64,000 nt of DNA from Meconema thalassinum (Eukaryota; Arthropoda; Insecta; Orthoptera; Tettigoniidae), in contig OX336396.1 of assembly GCA_946902985.2 (NCBI GenBank), positions 232,018,797 to 232,082,796 of the forward strand. Reading direction: 5' to 3'. Of this stretch, positions 10,604-21,139 are shown piece by piece (the stretch's first letter is position 1; each line of letters begins with the position of its first letter). Position numbers and translations under genes: made by a program. The notes under the pieces are model-generated. The model saw nothing but the letters and a program-made list of their open reading frames with translations, was not told the DNA's origin and ran no database searches.

Positions 10604-11169
10604 TAAGGTTCGGATGTTAAGGAAAAGTCATATTTTTTCCTGAGCTCATTTTACCTGAAATCTGAAAAATAAGTTTGAATGACGGGGTCCCTGACCACGT
10701 TTAAAGCAATTTGATGTTGCCTATATATATGCATATTTCGGCAAATTTTATTGTTTTGGTCATATTTGGTCATATTTTAGTGATATAAGGTCATATATGG
10801 TTATGAGTTCAGCATTTTTTGTTTAAATTGAGGCGTCGTTAACAAGGTACGTGTTATCTGCGTCGAGTTTCAAACACAGGATTTCCGAATAGTGTACAAG
10901 ATATATTTTTCTTTCTTTTTCCGGAACAGGTAGATAGCAGGTTTAAAAGACCTGATTCCAAGAAGGCGCTCTTCTACGGACGTCTTTTAGCACATCTTTC
11001 AGGACAAGTTAGATTGCGACACTGTACGCATGAGGTCACGGAACATGACGATAGTGTGCTTCCGCCTTTCAATAGGATGTCATAGTTCTTTAGGTCATAT
11101 TTTATAGTTTTTAGGTCGTATTTGCTTGCATATTTTGCACTTCTTTAGGTATTAAACTTCCGAGCCCTA
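10604..11169. mobile_element. hAT-type MITE, 566 bp
   Basis: Ends TAAGGTTCGGATGTTAA and inverted TAGGGCTCGGAAGTTTAA. An exact 8-bp duplication GTGATAAC lies at 10596-10603 and 11170-11177. The interior has repeated GGTCATATTT motifs near both ends and no coding frame. The 8-bp duplication and 5'-TA(G/A)GG end fit hAT. Confidence 0.82.
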
Positions 11170-11177
11170 GTGATAAC

Positions 11178-11909
11178 TATACAGATTGTGCAATTGGGCT
11201 ACTGTGGGATTTGAGGGTTCCTGTTAAGTCCCTCACCTTAGTGTGTCACATAAATAATTTGTAGCTAGAAACCTTCCCTGGAGTGCACACAACAACTCAC
11301 CCAAGTTTTGTCGCAATCGGATGAATGGTATATGAACGCATAGGGGTCAGTCATACATACATACAGACAGACAAACTATCACGTAACATTGATTTTTATA
11401 TAGCCTATATAGATCGATTACATTTCGAAACAGTAATCCACAATCATTATTTCGCTGAGAAAAAAGGCAGAACCGATAAATCATGGGCTGAAGAACGGAG
11501 GAAATTTTTTAGCGCCAGATGAAAGAGATATTTTAAGACGATAAATTTAACATTATCACTTAATTGTCTAGATGGACATAACGATATAAAAAAGTCCTCT
11601 CGGCACACCGGAAGTCGGAGGTAGATTTCACCGGACAAACTTGGCGAAAATAGGCAGAATATGCAGGTTTTCGTAGAAGGATCAGACCTCATTTATTGCG
11701 AGAAGGTATTTTATAATAGGAGCTTAATTAACATTGTTTTTCGTCATTTTATGCTTATTTTAAACATTTTATTGTCTAATGGGAACCTTCTTGTCATTTG
11801 GGGTCCATTTTTATACTTGTGGTCACACTGTCCTTATGCAAGGTTTCGACACTGATGTGTAACTATGTAACGGTCTGTTACTTCTTCACGCAAAATTATA
11901 TATCCCGCA
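11178..11909. other. No gene; degenerate repeat with CATA/CAGA run
   Basis: At about 11280-11390 a degenerate interspersed motif (CGCAATCGGATGAATGG) precedes a short CATACATACAGACAGACA microsatellite. The rest of the stretch is unique. Short frames of up to 81 codons on both strands match nothing known to me. Confidence 0.45.
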
Positions 11910-12145
11910 GAGATTTTGGTTGGTTCCTCAGTTTAGGGGCTGCGACAACTCTGTCATGTAACCCCGTGTACTTAGGGATGGCTGTATTAGTCTGTAATTC
12001 AGGTAATGACTGCAGACGGTCAATTTCAAGCAGTAGTTCCTAATGTTGCTACCAGGTACTACCGACGATTTCGGCCGGCTTTGAACTCGCGACCTTAGGC
12101 ATAGACATTCAGCATGCTACCAGTTACGTCACCGAAGCCGCATCA
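11910..12145 (-). mobile_element. SINE A', short reverse copy
   Basis: Minus strand: head GGCTTCGGTGACGTAACTGG with A-box similarity, B-box-like GAGTTCAAAGCC, then directly the 3' half ending CTGAGGAACCAACC. Compared with 21496-22012 it lacks the middle section. Confidence 0.7.
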
Positions 12146-12289
12146 CACTTAGTCAGATGGAAATCTGAATCTAATCTCGTGCAAGTGCGTTGTCATGGCA
12201 ACGTCTGATGGCTCATCCCTCATCAATTTAGAAGTGTTGCCATGGCAACCACTGATAGCTCTTGGCATTTTCTTATAATTCCGAAATCA

Positions 12290-12731
12290 TTTTTCTCATC
12301 CCTTGGCATAATGGTGGGTCATATCAAAAATTCTTTCAGACAAACGTTTTAGGTAATTATTAGGGGAATATTGTCCATTTTGTACGGTATTGATATTGTG
12401 CCTATTAAGAGAGATATGATTAATGTTTCACGAAAATCCCACTTTTTCCCACCCCTTTGGTCAATGGTTGGTGCTATAAAAAAAACTCTTCAAACATAAA
12501 TGTTTGGGCCTTATCCGACACATAGTATGAATGTTGAACGGATTCGATATTTCACATATTAAGAGAGTTATAGCAATATTTCACTTTTTCGAAAAAAGCC
12601 CCCCATTTTCACCCCCCTTCGACTGATTTATCTCAGTAACGAACTCGACCGAGATTAGGTATACATATTCGGTAAAATATTCAAAGTGATTGGTGCAAAA
12701 TTACGGTAGTTATCGTGTCCACAAGAAACTG

Positions 12732-12774
<43 letters not shown>

Positions 12775-12800
12775 CCTACATACATACATACATACATAAA
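12290..12800. repeat. Diverged ~135-bp doublet and TA/CATA microsatellite
   Basis: Two diverged units share AAAAnTCTTCAnACAAA, TATTAAGAGAGnTAT and TTTCACTTTTTC-like blocks (about 12330-12470 and 12475-12610). A (TA)n run lies at about 12736-12772, followed by (CATA)n to about 12799. No coding content seen. Confidence 0.6.
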
Positions 12801-12965
12801 TTATATATAAACTTTTGAACTGACGGTGGTTCTGGGGTCTGGGGGATGTGAAACGCGAAGATATGTCGAAATTTTCCGGAAGTCGAAACATGGGACCCAT
12901 TGCAATAGTTAGCTTTCTAATGAAATCTACCTAAAATAACAATTCATTATTAAATAACCCAGTAC

Positions 12966-13262
12966 CGGCCACGGTGGCCGAGAGGACTAACGGACCTCGT
13001 GCCTCCCTGGCATCGTGAGTGCGCGGGATGGAATATCACCAGGACCGCCCTGAAAATAGTTTTCGTGGTTTCCCATTTTACCACCAGGCGACGGTTCCTA
13101 ACTTAAGGTCACCGACGCCTCCTTCCCAATGTTCATCTGAATTACAAATACACACACCAATAGGCTACAGCCATCACAATAACACATGTTATCAGACACA
13201 TTTCTCACAATCCCAAGTTCACAGGGCTACATGACAACGATGTCGCAAAGCCCCTTAATCAA
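12966..13262 (+). mobile_element. SINE family D
   Basis: tRNA-like head GGTGGCCGAGAGGACTAACG (A-box type) with a degraded B box near 13015. The body contains TTTTCGTGGTTTCCC, GGTTCCTAACTTAAGG, CGCCTCCTTCC and TCATCTGAATTAC. The tail CAAAGCCCCTTAATCAATCA is followed by ACAACTAC. Confidence 0.75.
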
Positions 13263-13371
13263 TCAACAACTACAACATTTATGAGGTTTCAATGTGAATC
13301 GTGATTAACGATCTTTCAGTTAAGTGCATTCATTAATTGTCTTATCGAAATTTGTTTGTTTGCTAATTTGT

Positions 13372-13800
13372 TTATTTAGCGTATGGCTTTTAGAGACGGG
13401 AGTGTCCGAGGACATGTTTGGCTCGCCAGAGGCTGTAGCTGCTTCAAGCGGACACTCATAGGGTGAGCTACAAGTTCCGTTGCATATCAAGTAGTTCCAA
13501 CTTCCGCTCCCAGATATCACTGACACCTAGTGGTGAAAGTTGGATCTTTGATAGAGCGTCACAACGAAATCGAATCTAGAAGTTTAGCTACACACAAGTT
13601 TAGTTAGTGGAATGATCTTTAACATACCATAAATCTATGACATGGGACCGCCCGCCGGCTTTACTTCCCCTCCGAAGGAACGCATACTGAAGGATTTTAA
13701 CGCTCTTCAAAAATCCGACGACGGCGGCCGGGTTTGAACCCGTGATCTTGGGCACTGCAGTTCAGCATGCTACCAACTACGCCACTGATACCAGTAACAA
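13372..13800 (-). mobile_element. SINE family A, near full-length reverse copy
   Basis: Minus strand: A box GGCGTAGTTGGTAGCATGC, B box GGGTTCAAACCC, body GAGCGTTAAAATCCTTCAG, GGAGGGGAAGTAAAGCCGGC and GGTGTCAGTGATATCTGG, ending AAAAGCCATACGC with TAAATAAACAAA. This about 430-bp copy defines the family A structure. Confidence 0.85.
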
Positions 13801-14055
13801 TAATAATGTCATGTGGCCTCCTGAGAGGTGAAGTGCAGGTCTTTCTAGTTGACTCCCGTGGGCGACCTGCGCGTCCTAATGAGCAAGAAGTGATGATGAA
13901 GACGTCACATACACCCAGTTCCTGGGCTAAGGGAATTAACCTCAAGATATTGAAATCCCCGATTGCCTGGTCGGAATTTGAACTCGAAACCCTTTGGGCT
14001 AAGACCGAGCGCACTAACCAATTCGCCACGGGGCTGGACTCATTGCCAGCAATCA
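13801..14055 (-). mobile_element. tRNA-derived SINE (family E), reverse
   Basis: Minus strand head CCCGTGGCGAATTGGTTAGT (A box) and GAGTTCAAATTCC (B box), then a body with GGTGTATGTGACGTCTTC and an AAT-rich tail at 13797-13806. It abuts the family A copy. Plus- and minus-strand frames of 100-119 codons here are read-throughs of SINE sequence. Confidence 0.72.
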
Positions 14056-14098
14056 TGTACCTCTATTAAATGTGGTAAGTTATCATTATTAGCAAATA

Positions 14099-14860
14099 AA
14101 CAACGTCACGCCCATTTGTATGGAGAACACTGCTCTATGGAAGTGAAAGTTGGACTCTGGGTAAATTATAAAAGAATCGACTTGAAGCAGCTGAAATGTG
14201 AATATGGCAGAAAATGACAAGAACGAGCAGGATGGAAAGAAAAAACAACCTGGAAGTCTTCAGGGAAGTCAAAGAAGATAGACGATTAATGAAGGAAATT
14301 GGAAAGAGAACAAGGAGCTAAAATTTCAATTGCGATTTTTCATCAGTTGGTAGCACTGAAATCATTTTCAAATATGGCCGTGAGATATTCAGGTATAGAT
14401 CTTTACTCCTACCAAATTTTGTTTCGATTGCTGCAGCCGTTTAGGAGTTGATAGGGGGGGGGGCACACAGCCAGCCGTCCAGCCAGACAGACAGAGAGAC
14501 AGAAGGACAGACAGACAGACACACATTTGCCCGATCTCATAAGTCTACTTTTTCCTCATTTTTGCAAAATGTGAGAAGTAGTCTAAAAATATAATTTATT
14601 GGACATGACATATGACACAACACTTTCATCGTTATCATTATTGAAGGGAAATGCTGGGAAAGAAAGAAAGAGGACGGCCTAGGACGAAGTATTTGGAAGA
14701 CATCAAGAATAGAATGGGATGTGACAATTACATGGAACTGAAACGAACCGCCAACGATAGAAGAGTGCTGTTGCATCGACAAGGCATTCGACTTCAGAAT
14801 ATGATGATGACATCCACTTGCATTCTTATCTCTCCTTCTCTCGCTCGGTGCCTGCACTGA
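14099..14860 (+). pseudogene. RTE-like LINE C-terminal fragment, interrupted
   Basis: The first part (14099-14320) carries LYGSESWTLG-like sequence with frameshifts. The second part (about 14590-14860) reads GHMTHDTTLSSLL, then KMLGKKERGRPRTKYLED and NRMGCDNYMELKRTANDRR. This GRGRPRxKYLEDIK...YxELKRxAxDR pattern is the usual C-terminal end of RTE-like reverse transcriptase proteins in arthropods. A reverse Helentron-like fragment (14330-14586) separates the parts. Confidence 0.75.
14330..14586 (-). mobile_element. Helentron-like (HINE) 5' fragment, reverse
   Basis: Minus strand starts TTAGACTACTTCTCACATTT, forming a hairpin with AGGAAAAAGTAGAC. Then come GAGATCG, a GTCTGTCTG-rich microsatellite and CCGTTT-side sequence matching 49474 onward (GCAGCAATCGAAA-like). 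The 3' end is missing. Confidence 0.75.
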
Positions 14861-15127
14861 AGCCTAAATTTAATTAAAAAGGAAGACTCAATCACTACCA
14901 GTGACATGAGTTCGAACCCTGCTTAGACCATGTAGCACTAATTAGTGCCCGATCCCGCGGGAGGTCAGCGTCGTCGTGATCAGTTGTCTGGCTTACCAGT
15001 AATCCAGCCTGGGATTACGATACTAATGGTGTATCCTGATAGTCAGTTACTCATTGAAAAATCTGCTTGTCTAACAAGGGCCACATAGCGAATGTGAAAT
15101 TTCCTGACATTCCTTAAACTTTGCATA
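14861..15127. other. Possible degenerate SINE; no gene
   Basis: GAGTTCGAACCCTGC at about 14910 resembles a B box and is followed by a 150-bp body without relatives in the window. Nothing coding was recognised. Confidence 0.3.
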
Positions 15128-16052
15128 GAGAAAAGTGACCAAAGTCGGATCCCCATTTTGTTTTTTACCTGTATTGCTATTAATTTCATCTTTCTTAAAT
15201 TTGAATTTTAGCTAGATGAGTTCTTTGATACGTTTTATAACATTGTATCTGGTTCAGATTAACTTATAACAGCCCAGTTTTTCCTATGAATTATTTTCAT
15301 TAAAAGTAACAAAAATGACGTCTGGGAAAAAGGATGCCAATGTCGGAGCCCTCTTAAGAATGAATGTAAAATCACATAAAACCACTAGAAAAGTAATGAA
15401 GAACGTGAAAATACTTTATTTTTACATTATATAATGTCTTGTTAGGAACATAACTTATTGTTATGACCACAAAATCCAGAAACCGACCACTTTGAGAGTT
15501 TCCCATTTTCTCACGCAAGGACTGTTTTTTGGGGGGTCATCTGAAACAATATTTTGAAAGGCTTAAATAAAAATCAAGAAATTTTAATTTGAATTTCAGG
15601 AGTCCAACTCAGGGTTATTAGGGGTCCGACTTAGGATTTTTAGAGGTGCGATTTAGGAAAGCCGTGTGGGTCCTACTTAGGACATCTTGTACTTGATATT
15701 TTCGAGGCTATGAAAAAAAAAATGAATAGGTATTTCGACAAGCAAATACAACATTTATCAAGAGTATCGCTTACTAAAAACAGTACTGTAAACAGAATGT
15801 GACTTACCCTATTTGAAATATAAAACAATCACTATTCCATTAGCACGTGTAAAAACATCCACTCACATGAAAACCAGTAATGGCGGAACTGACGGGATAC
15901 TCCCCACAGTCCAGTGCTGCCAATTCCACAACATAACATTTCGTTTCATATCTTCACATTCATTATTGTGCCACCAGGCGGCAGCCCTGTCCAAGCAAAA
16001 TAATGCACGGATCCGACTTAGGGACTCGGGTCCGACTTTGGTCACTTTACTC
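15128..16052. mobile_element. TA-flanked inverted-repeat DNA transposon
   Basis: Left end GAGAAAAGTGACCAAAGTCG and inverted right end GAGTAAAGTGACCAAAGTCG match over more than 20 bp, continuing GGA(T/C)CC. TA lies outside both ends (15126-15127, 16053-16054), consistent with Tc1/mariner-type insertion. The interior repeats GGxCCGACTTAGG at 15600-15680 and 16008-16040 and has no recognised transposase, so it is non-autonomous. Confidence 0.72.
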
Positions 16053-16329
16053 TACATATTGGTAAGATCAAAAGGAAAACATTTCTGTTGGTCTTAATTT
16101 TCACCCACAAATGGTATGAAGTTCATCATTTCAGAGACGAATGTTATGTAATTAGGGAATAAATGCAAGGAAATAGAATGTCGGGTAGGAGGAACTACTG
16201 TAAATTAGAGCAGGTGAAACATTTTAAGTATTTTTTTTCTTTTCACTAATTAATTTAATTTCTTTGAAAATGGGGTAATTCCCCGGTGGAAAATTGTACA
16301 TTTACAGAAAATTACCCACAATAATATCA

Positions 16330-16484
16330 AACATACTTAATGTCCTCAAGTAGTGGTTTCAGAACTATAGTAATTACCTCGTAGTATTCACACAAAATTC
16401 CAGCCTTCTTTTAAACATATCAAATATTTTGTGGAAAGGCTCTAAGACTGTGGCAGGTAATGAGTTCCAATTATATAATAACAA

Positions 16485-16519
<35 letters not shown>

Positions 16520-16820
16520 TTAATAATAATGTTATTGGTTTTACGTCCCTTTTAACTACTCTGGCTTTTAGAGACGCATGGGGTGCCGAATATTTGCTCC
16601 GAAGGGGATTTTTAACCTGCCAGTATATCTACTGACACGTCTCCGTCGCAATTTGTACACCCTTAAATGCCAGCTGACCGCCGGGGTACGAACCTGCAAC
16701 CTGGGGCCCAGCAAGCGAGAACGTTGCCGCTAAGCCACGCAGCCAGTCGTTCCAATTATCAATACCCCGATTAATTAAAGAATAATTTGTACGCAGTGGT
16801 CGGCTTTGTGCGGATGATCT
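16330..16820 (-). pseudogene. Non-LTR retrotransposon C-terminal tail, reverse
   Basis: Minus strand, with the SINE at 16475-16748 removed, reads INRGIDNWNSLPATVLEPFH then KRRLEFCVNTT. The pattern N-W-N-S-L-P followed by a short amphipathic tail ends many LINE reverse transcriptase ORFs. The upstream part continues at 18205-18262 (RPAWGELRKRLGNRTYLSWA) beyond a 1.35-kb insertion. A frameshift lies between CVQII and SLINRG. Confidence 0.6.
16475..16748 (-). mobile_element. SINE family C with 11-bp target duplication
   Basis: Minus strand head GCTGCGTGGCTTAGCGGCAA (A box) and B-box-like CAGGTTCGTACCCC. The body ends with GACGTAAAACCAATAAC and an AAT-type tail. GTTCCAATTAT flanks it at 16464-16474 and 16749-16759. 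Other copies: 25812-26012 (-), 31003-31222 (+), 49052-49250 (+). Confidence 0.85.
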
Positions 16821-17390
16821 GCCCAGCTCAGGTATGTATGCAGTGTTGCCAAATCTTGAAATGGAAAAGAACTAAACCCTGTGCTTTAAAACACCAGAAA
16901 GGCACCAGCTGGACCCTATGATTCAAAACACTAGAAAAACACCTTAAAAATGTAAATATATAAACGGATTTTCTTTTAACATACATTTCTTTCATTAAAA
17001 ATATTATTTTTCACTTTCGGAGCCTGCTACCGCTATGACATCTTTAGAGCAGGAAGGTGTAGTACTGCTGTAGCTCTGCATACTTCCAAATTTGGCCACT
17101 ATATCCTACAGCCTACTAGCCTACTAGGCTACGAACAAACAACGACCGTGAATTTGAGATAGATTTACAATACTGACTGTGGTTGCGTAAGAGCCTTCGC
17201 ATGAAACTGGGTAATCCCCTGGCAGCTGGGAAGAAAATAGAGGGTAGGTGGATTCTTTGTACTAGCACTGAGCCCTGCATGTTGCGGTTACTCAGCATTA
17301 ATGCACGAGAATGAGAATTTCAGGGACTTCCCCTGCTGGAATGTTGACCTTGACACGTGTATGGCTGAACTTTGGTTATCTTTATTGATT

Positions 17391-17990
17391 AACTTTATTA
17401 AAACTACATTCCTTGGCAGGAATAGCCCCTCCTGAGGTACGCCGTGAGGTCATAGCACAAACGGAACGAAGAAAGTCCGCAGAGGACCTTCCTCACCCTC
17501 TTTTTGGTCACCAGCCTCCAAGAAGGCGGCTAAAATCAAGGAAAAGTTTTCTGCAAACAACATCGATGCCTACTACAAAACCCGAAGTAGCCAGGATACA
17601 GCTATGGCAATCCACCATACCACCAGATTGGATGAAGGCCAACGAAAGGCTTCCAGCAGGCCACAACACCAACTGGGAAACTTGGCGGTCACTCAACAGA
17701 CTACGGACTGGTGTTGGGAGATGCAAAGTTAATCTCCACAAATGGGGATACCTACAGGAATCAGAACTCTGTGAGTCTGAGGAGAGAGAGACTGTGACAC
17801 ACCTGTGTTCCTGTGAACTGTGCCCGTGCTCTTGCACAACGCAGGAGTTAATGGAAGGTGTGACAAAGGCCTGTTTCTGGGCGAAGAAAATCTAATTCGA
17901 GACATTGTTGTATGTATTATTCCTTTTAATATAGTGTATCATCCCTCTGTGTTCGTTGTAGTGCTTTTGACTTGAATAAATAATAACTTT
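17391..17990 (+). mobile_element. 5'-truncated LINE copy with target duplication
   Basis: AACTTTATTAAAA lies at about 17391-17403 and again at about 17985-17997, bracketing LINE 3' sequence that ends with a short AATAAATAA-type tail. This is a typical target-primed, 5'-truncated insertion nested in the 16839-18186 element. Confidence 0.65.
17413..17895 (+). pseudogene. LINE reverse transcriptase C-terminal zinc-knuckle tail
   Basis: The 160-codon frame ends with TWRSLNRLRTGVGRCKVNLH, then KWGY, CESEERETVTHLCSCELCPC and a short tail. LNRxRTGxGRCxxxLxKWGY followed by a Cys/His cluster (CxCGxxxTxxHLxxCPxCP) is the C-terminal region of many arthropod non-LTR retrotransposon proteins. The reverse transcriptase core is absent, so this is only the tail. 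A related piece lies at 23230-24400. Confidence 0.75.
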
Positions 17991-18274
17991 ATTAAAATTA
18001 TTACATGGCTTTCAGGATTTACTTATTAATCATAGGAGACAATTTCATGGAAAAATCCCTTAAGCACCAGATTTGGCACTGGTTTTATTGAAATAACACC
18101 AGTATTTCGCTATGGCGCTATATGGAAATTTCCGGCACCAGATTAACTTCAGAAACACCAGATCTGGTGTTAAAAACACCATATTGGCCCAGCTCAGGTA
18201 TGTACGATTTCCCAGACGTTTTCTTAGTTCTCCCCATGCTGGCCGATTGGTGTAAGTATTAAACATAGCGTATA

Positions 18275-21014
18275 ATCTGGATGGTGTGGACTCTTTCTTA
18301 CGGAATGAATACTTGATGAATATTAATTAGGGGTCTTCGGTACTGAAAATTTGGGTTCGGTAGGGTTCGGTTCGGTAAAAAAAATTGTACTTCGGTTCTC
18401 GGTACAAAATCGGTTCGGTACAGCTCGGCTGATTTTAACATGCTAAATTAGAGTATTGTAAACCATTAAGAAAAAAGTAACACATGAGTTCTAATGATTA
18501 TACAGTAAACCAAATACTTGCCAAATAGCACAATTTTTATTTAAAATACAAAAACAAGGTACAGCTAATAATCTCATACAATGTTCCATTAACTTTCAAA
18601 CTTGCCCTTTTAGTGTGGAGTAAGCCAATTGATGCATACATTAAATAGACATTAGGCTCACACTGGAACACTTAAGTCCATAATTTAATTTTATTTATCA
18701 GAAGAGTTATTGTGCTCTAGTAGTAAAACTTCACTTATACGATATCCAGGGGACCAAAGGAAAAAAAACAACGCATAAATGTGAAAAACGCGTAAATGAA
18801 AGTCGGTAAATAAAAACTGCAAAATGTATGTGACAATATGGGTTATACAGGGACTTTGTTTTAAAAGCGACGGGGACCCTCGCTCGCACCGCGAGCCGGT
18901 TCTCGCCAAGCACTTTGCCGTAATGTGCTTCTTGACGCCACGGCTTTAACAGTCCATATTCTTTGGACTAAGGTATATTACAGCTGAAATAGAGTCAATC
19001 GGTGCTGAGGAACTTCAGAACGAAAATGACAACTTCATGAAGAGGTGCCAGCGATGTGTAGCAATGAATGGCGAATATTTTCAGCACCAGCTGTGAACTA
19101 TAGGCTATAGTCTACTCAATGACTGTGCCGCGCGAGCTACGCATTACGGCAAAGTGCCTGGTGGGGGACAGGCTAGCAACGCGGGCGGCGGGCGAGCGAG
19201 GGTTTCCGTTAAGAAGTGAAAAACAAGAAATAATAATGCGATTGTTAAACTATAATCGGCAATATGTATCAAAACAACTACAAGAGAAATGCACCCAGAT
19301 ATAACAAAACAAAGAAAATTGAGTCACTTTACGAAGTAGTCTGTTATCTTGACTTGTTTTTTGTTGGCCGCGGCCACGGCGTGAACAGTATTTTCAAACC
19401 GATATAATTCGGCCATTATTTCCTCAGAAACGTTATGGTGCGTCACAAAATGTTTGATAGTCCGTAGAGCATTGACAGCATCATTAAAATCCACTGTATT
19501 ATTCTGCGGCTCTTCATCGTCATTAATAAAATACCGTAGTGTAGGCCTAAATTAATGGATTTTCATTTGTCTGAAGACGCAAGATTATTTAAACACAGAA
19601 TCAATCGCGTATTTTTAATGGTTTGACGAGAAGTCCTAAAAAAACACGAATGAAAATTATAAAAGCGGAAATAATATTTTTTTAATATATCGGCGATCGT
19701 AAAACATTTCCGCTCATCTTAACATAAGCTTCAGATGCTGTCTAACTGTGTTTTATGGCTGCTTCCTGTTATTTTGAAAGGCTAACACAATAATAGCGCT
19801 TGCTTATTACGCAAGCTGCTCTTCCTTGTTACGACACTCTGGCAAGCGAGTGTCGCCGTGACCACCGGTGTCGCTCAAGGCCATCGTAACATAATATAGC
19901 ACGCAGTGCATCCTTCCGAACGGAAGTACAGGCGGTAACAAAAGTTTGCATTCGAACATACCTACTTTCTCAGAACACGCAACGTATAAATGAAGCTTTA
20001 TATTGCAAGGGACTTAAAATATGATCGTATAAGCGTGAAAAACGAATAAATGTAAAACGTATATCGGAGATAAATTAACATGGAAAGTATAGGCATTTTG
20101 CCGGGACCAGGAAAAAAACGTATAGAAAACGTATAAATATGAACCGTATACAAGAAGTTTTACTGTATTTAACTATTGAAGTAAAACATTGATGACAAAG
20201 GACAATACTTTGGATGTCTAAAAAAAAGGTTTCCTTAAATTACGGTATTTAAGTCTCTTGTACCGAACCGAACTTTTTACCGAGTTTTTTATCGCCTCGA
20301 ACCGAGGTCGGTAATTTCATTTGTACCGTACCGGAACCGAAAAATCGGTGCACCGTCGACCCCTAATATTAATAAATGCAAAACAAAAATATTGGAATGC
20401 AGCCGAAATAAATCAGAAACCTCTATGGACATCAAATTGGCAGGTGAAAAGCTGAAGGAAGTAGGAGACTTCTGTTACTTAGGAAGCAAAATAATCTGTG
20501 ATGGACGAAGCAAAGAGGATATAAAAAGTAGGTTGGCTCAGGCAAGGAAAGCTTTTCTACAAAAAGGAATCTGATGACATCGAATATAGATTTAGCTATT
20601 AGGAAGTCACTTTTGAAAGCCTTTGTCTGGAGCGTGGCACTCTATGGAAGTGAAACTTGGACTATTGGTGCAGCAGAAAAGAGGAGAAGAAGCATTTGAA
20701 ATGTGGTGTTACAGGAGAATGATGAAGATCAGATGTGTAGATAGGGTGACAAACGAAGAGGTATTAAGACGAGTGGGAGAGGAGAGATGTTTCTGGCGAC
20801 TGCTAATGAAGAGAAGAGATAAGTTAGTAGGACACATACTAAGACACCCAGGAATAGCAAGCTTAGTTATGGAAGGAAGGGTTGAGGACAAGAACTGTAG
20901 GGGTAGACCAAGGTTAGAATATGTTAAACAGATTGCTTCGGATGTAGGGTGTGGTAGCTATGTAGAGATGGAACGATTAGCTCAAGACAGGGAGACATGG
21001 AGGGCTGCATGAAA
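18275..21014 (+). pseudogene. RTE-like LINE fragment split by a hAT element
   Basis: 18275-18327 (GGACTC...GATGAATATTAAT) continues at 20374 (AAATGCAAAACAAAAATATTG). The same continuous sequence at about 46325-46390 shows what lies on each side of the insertion. The frames read CSRNKSETSMDIKLAGEKLK, then EVGDFCYLGSKI, RLAQARKAFL, EAFEMWCYRRMMKIRCVDRV and LVGHILRHPGIASLVMEGRV, then CRGRPRLEYVKQI. Frameshifts occur near 20565 and 20690. The 3' end is GACTCAAACAACAAC. This is the post-RT region of an RTE-like element, with the YADD core absent. Confidence 0.8.
18328..20365. mobile_element. hAT element, 2,038 bp, exact 8-bp duplication
   Basis: Starts TAGGGGTC and ends GACCCCTA. ATATTAAT lies at 18320-18327 and 20366-20373. 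Subterminal GGTTCGGTA motifs on the left mirror TACCGAACC motifs on the right. The interior contains GTATAAATG-type repeats and a reverse pair around 18860-18920 and 19140-19210 (AAGCACTTTGCCGTAATG against CATTACGGCAAAGTGCC). No transposase was recognised, so it is probably non-autonomous. Confidence 0.85.
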
Positions 21015-21139
21015 CCAGTCAAAAGACTGAAGACTCAAACAACAACCTAGTCTGGATTTCGTCCTTCTATCTTCCAGAGAATCCCACCCTAGTGTTTCTA
21101 TCACTCAAGTTACACTACTCAGACTGAGTATTCTCGTAG

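Larger units (their letters stand above)
16839..18186. mobile_element. Insertion flanked by an 18-bp duplication
   Basis: GCCCAGCTCAGGTATGTA occurs at 16821-16838 and again at 18187-18204, bracketing 1,348 bp that interrupt the reverse LINE tail. The ends (TGCAGTGTTGCCAAATC and AAAAACACCATATTG) are not clear inverted repeats. The right end carries the palindrome ACACCAGATCTGGTGT, and related CACCAG motifs lie near the left end. A LINE fragment is nested inside. The class is undetermined; the long duplication favours retroposition. Confidence 0.55.

Noticed and set aside
12655..12900. Minus frame with IYIYIYIYIY run
   Set aside because: Translation of the (TA)n and (CATA)n microsatellites.
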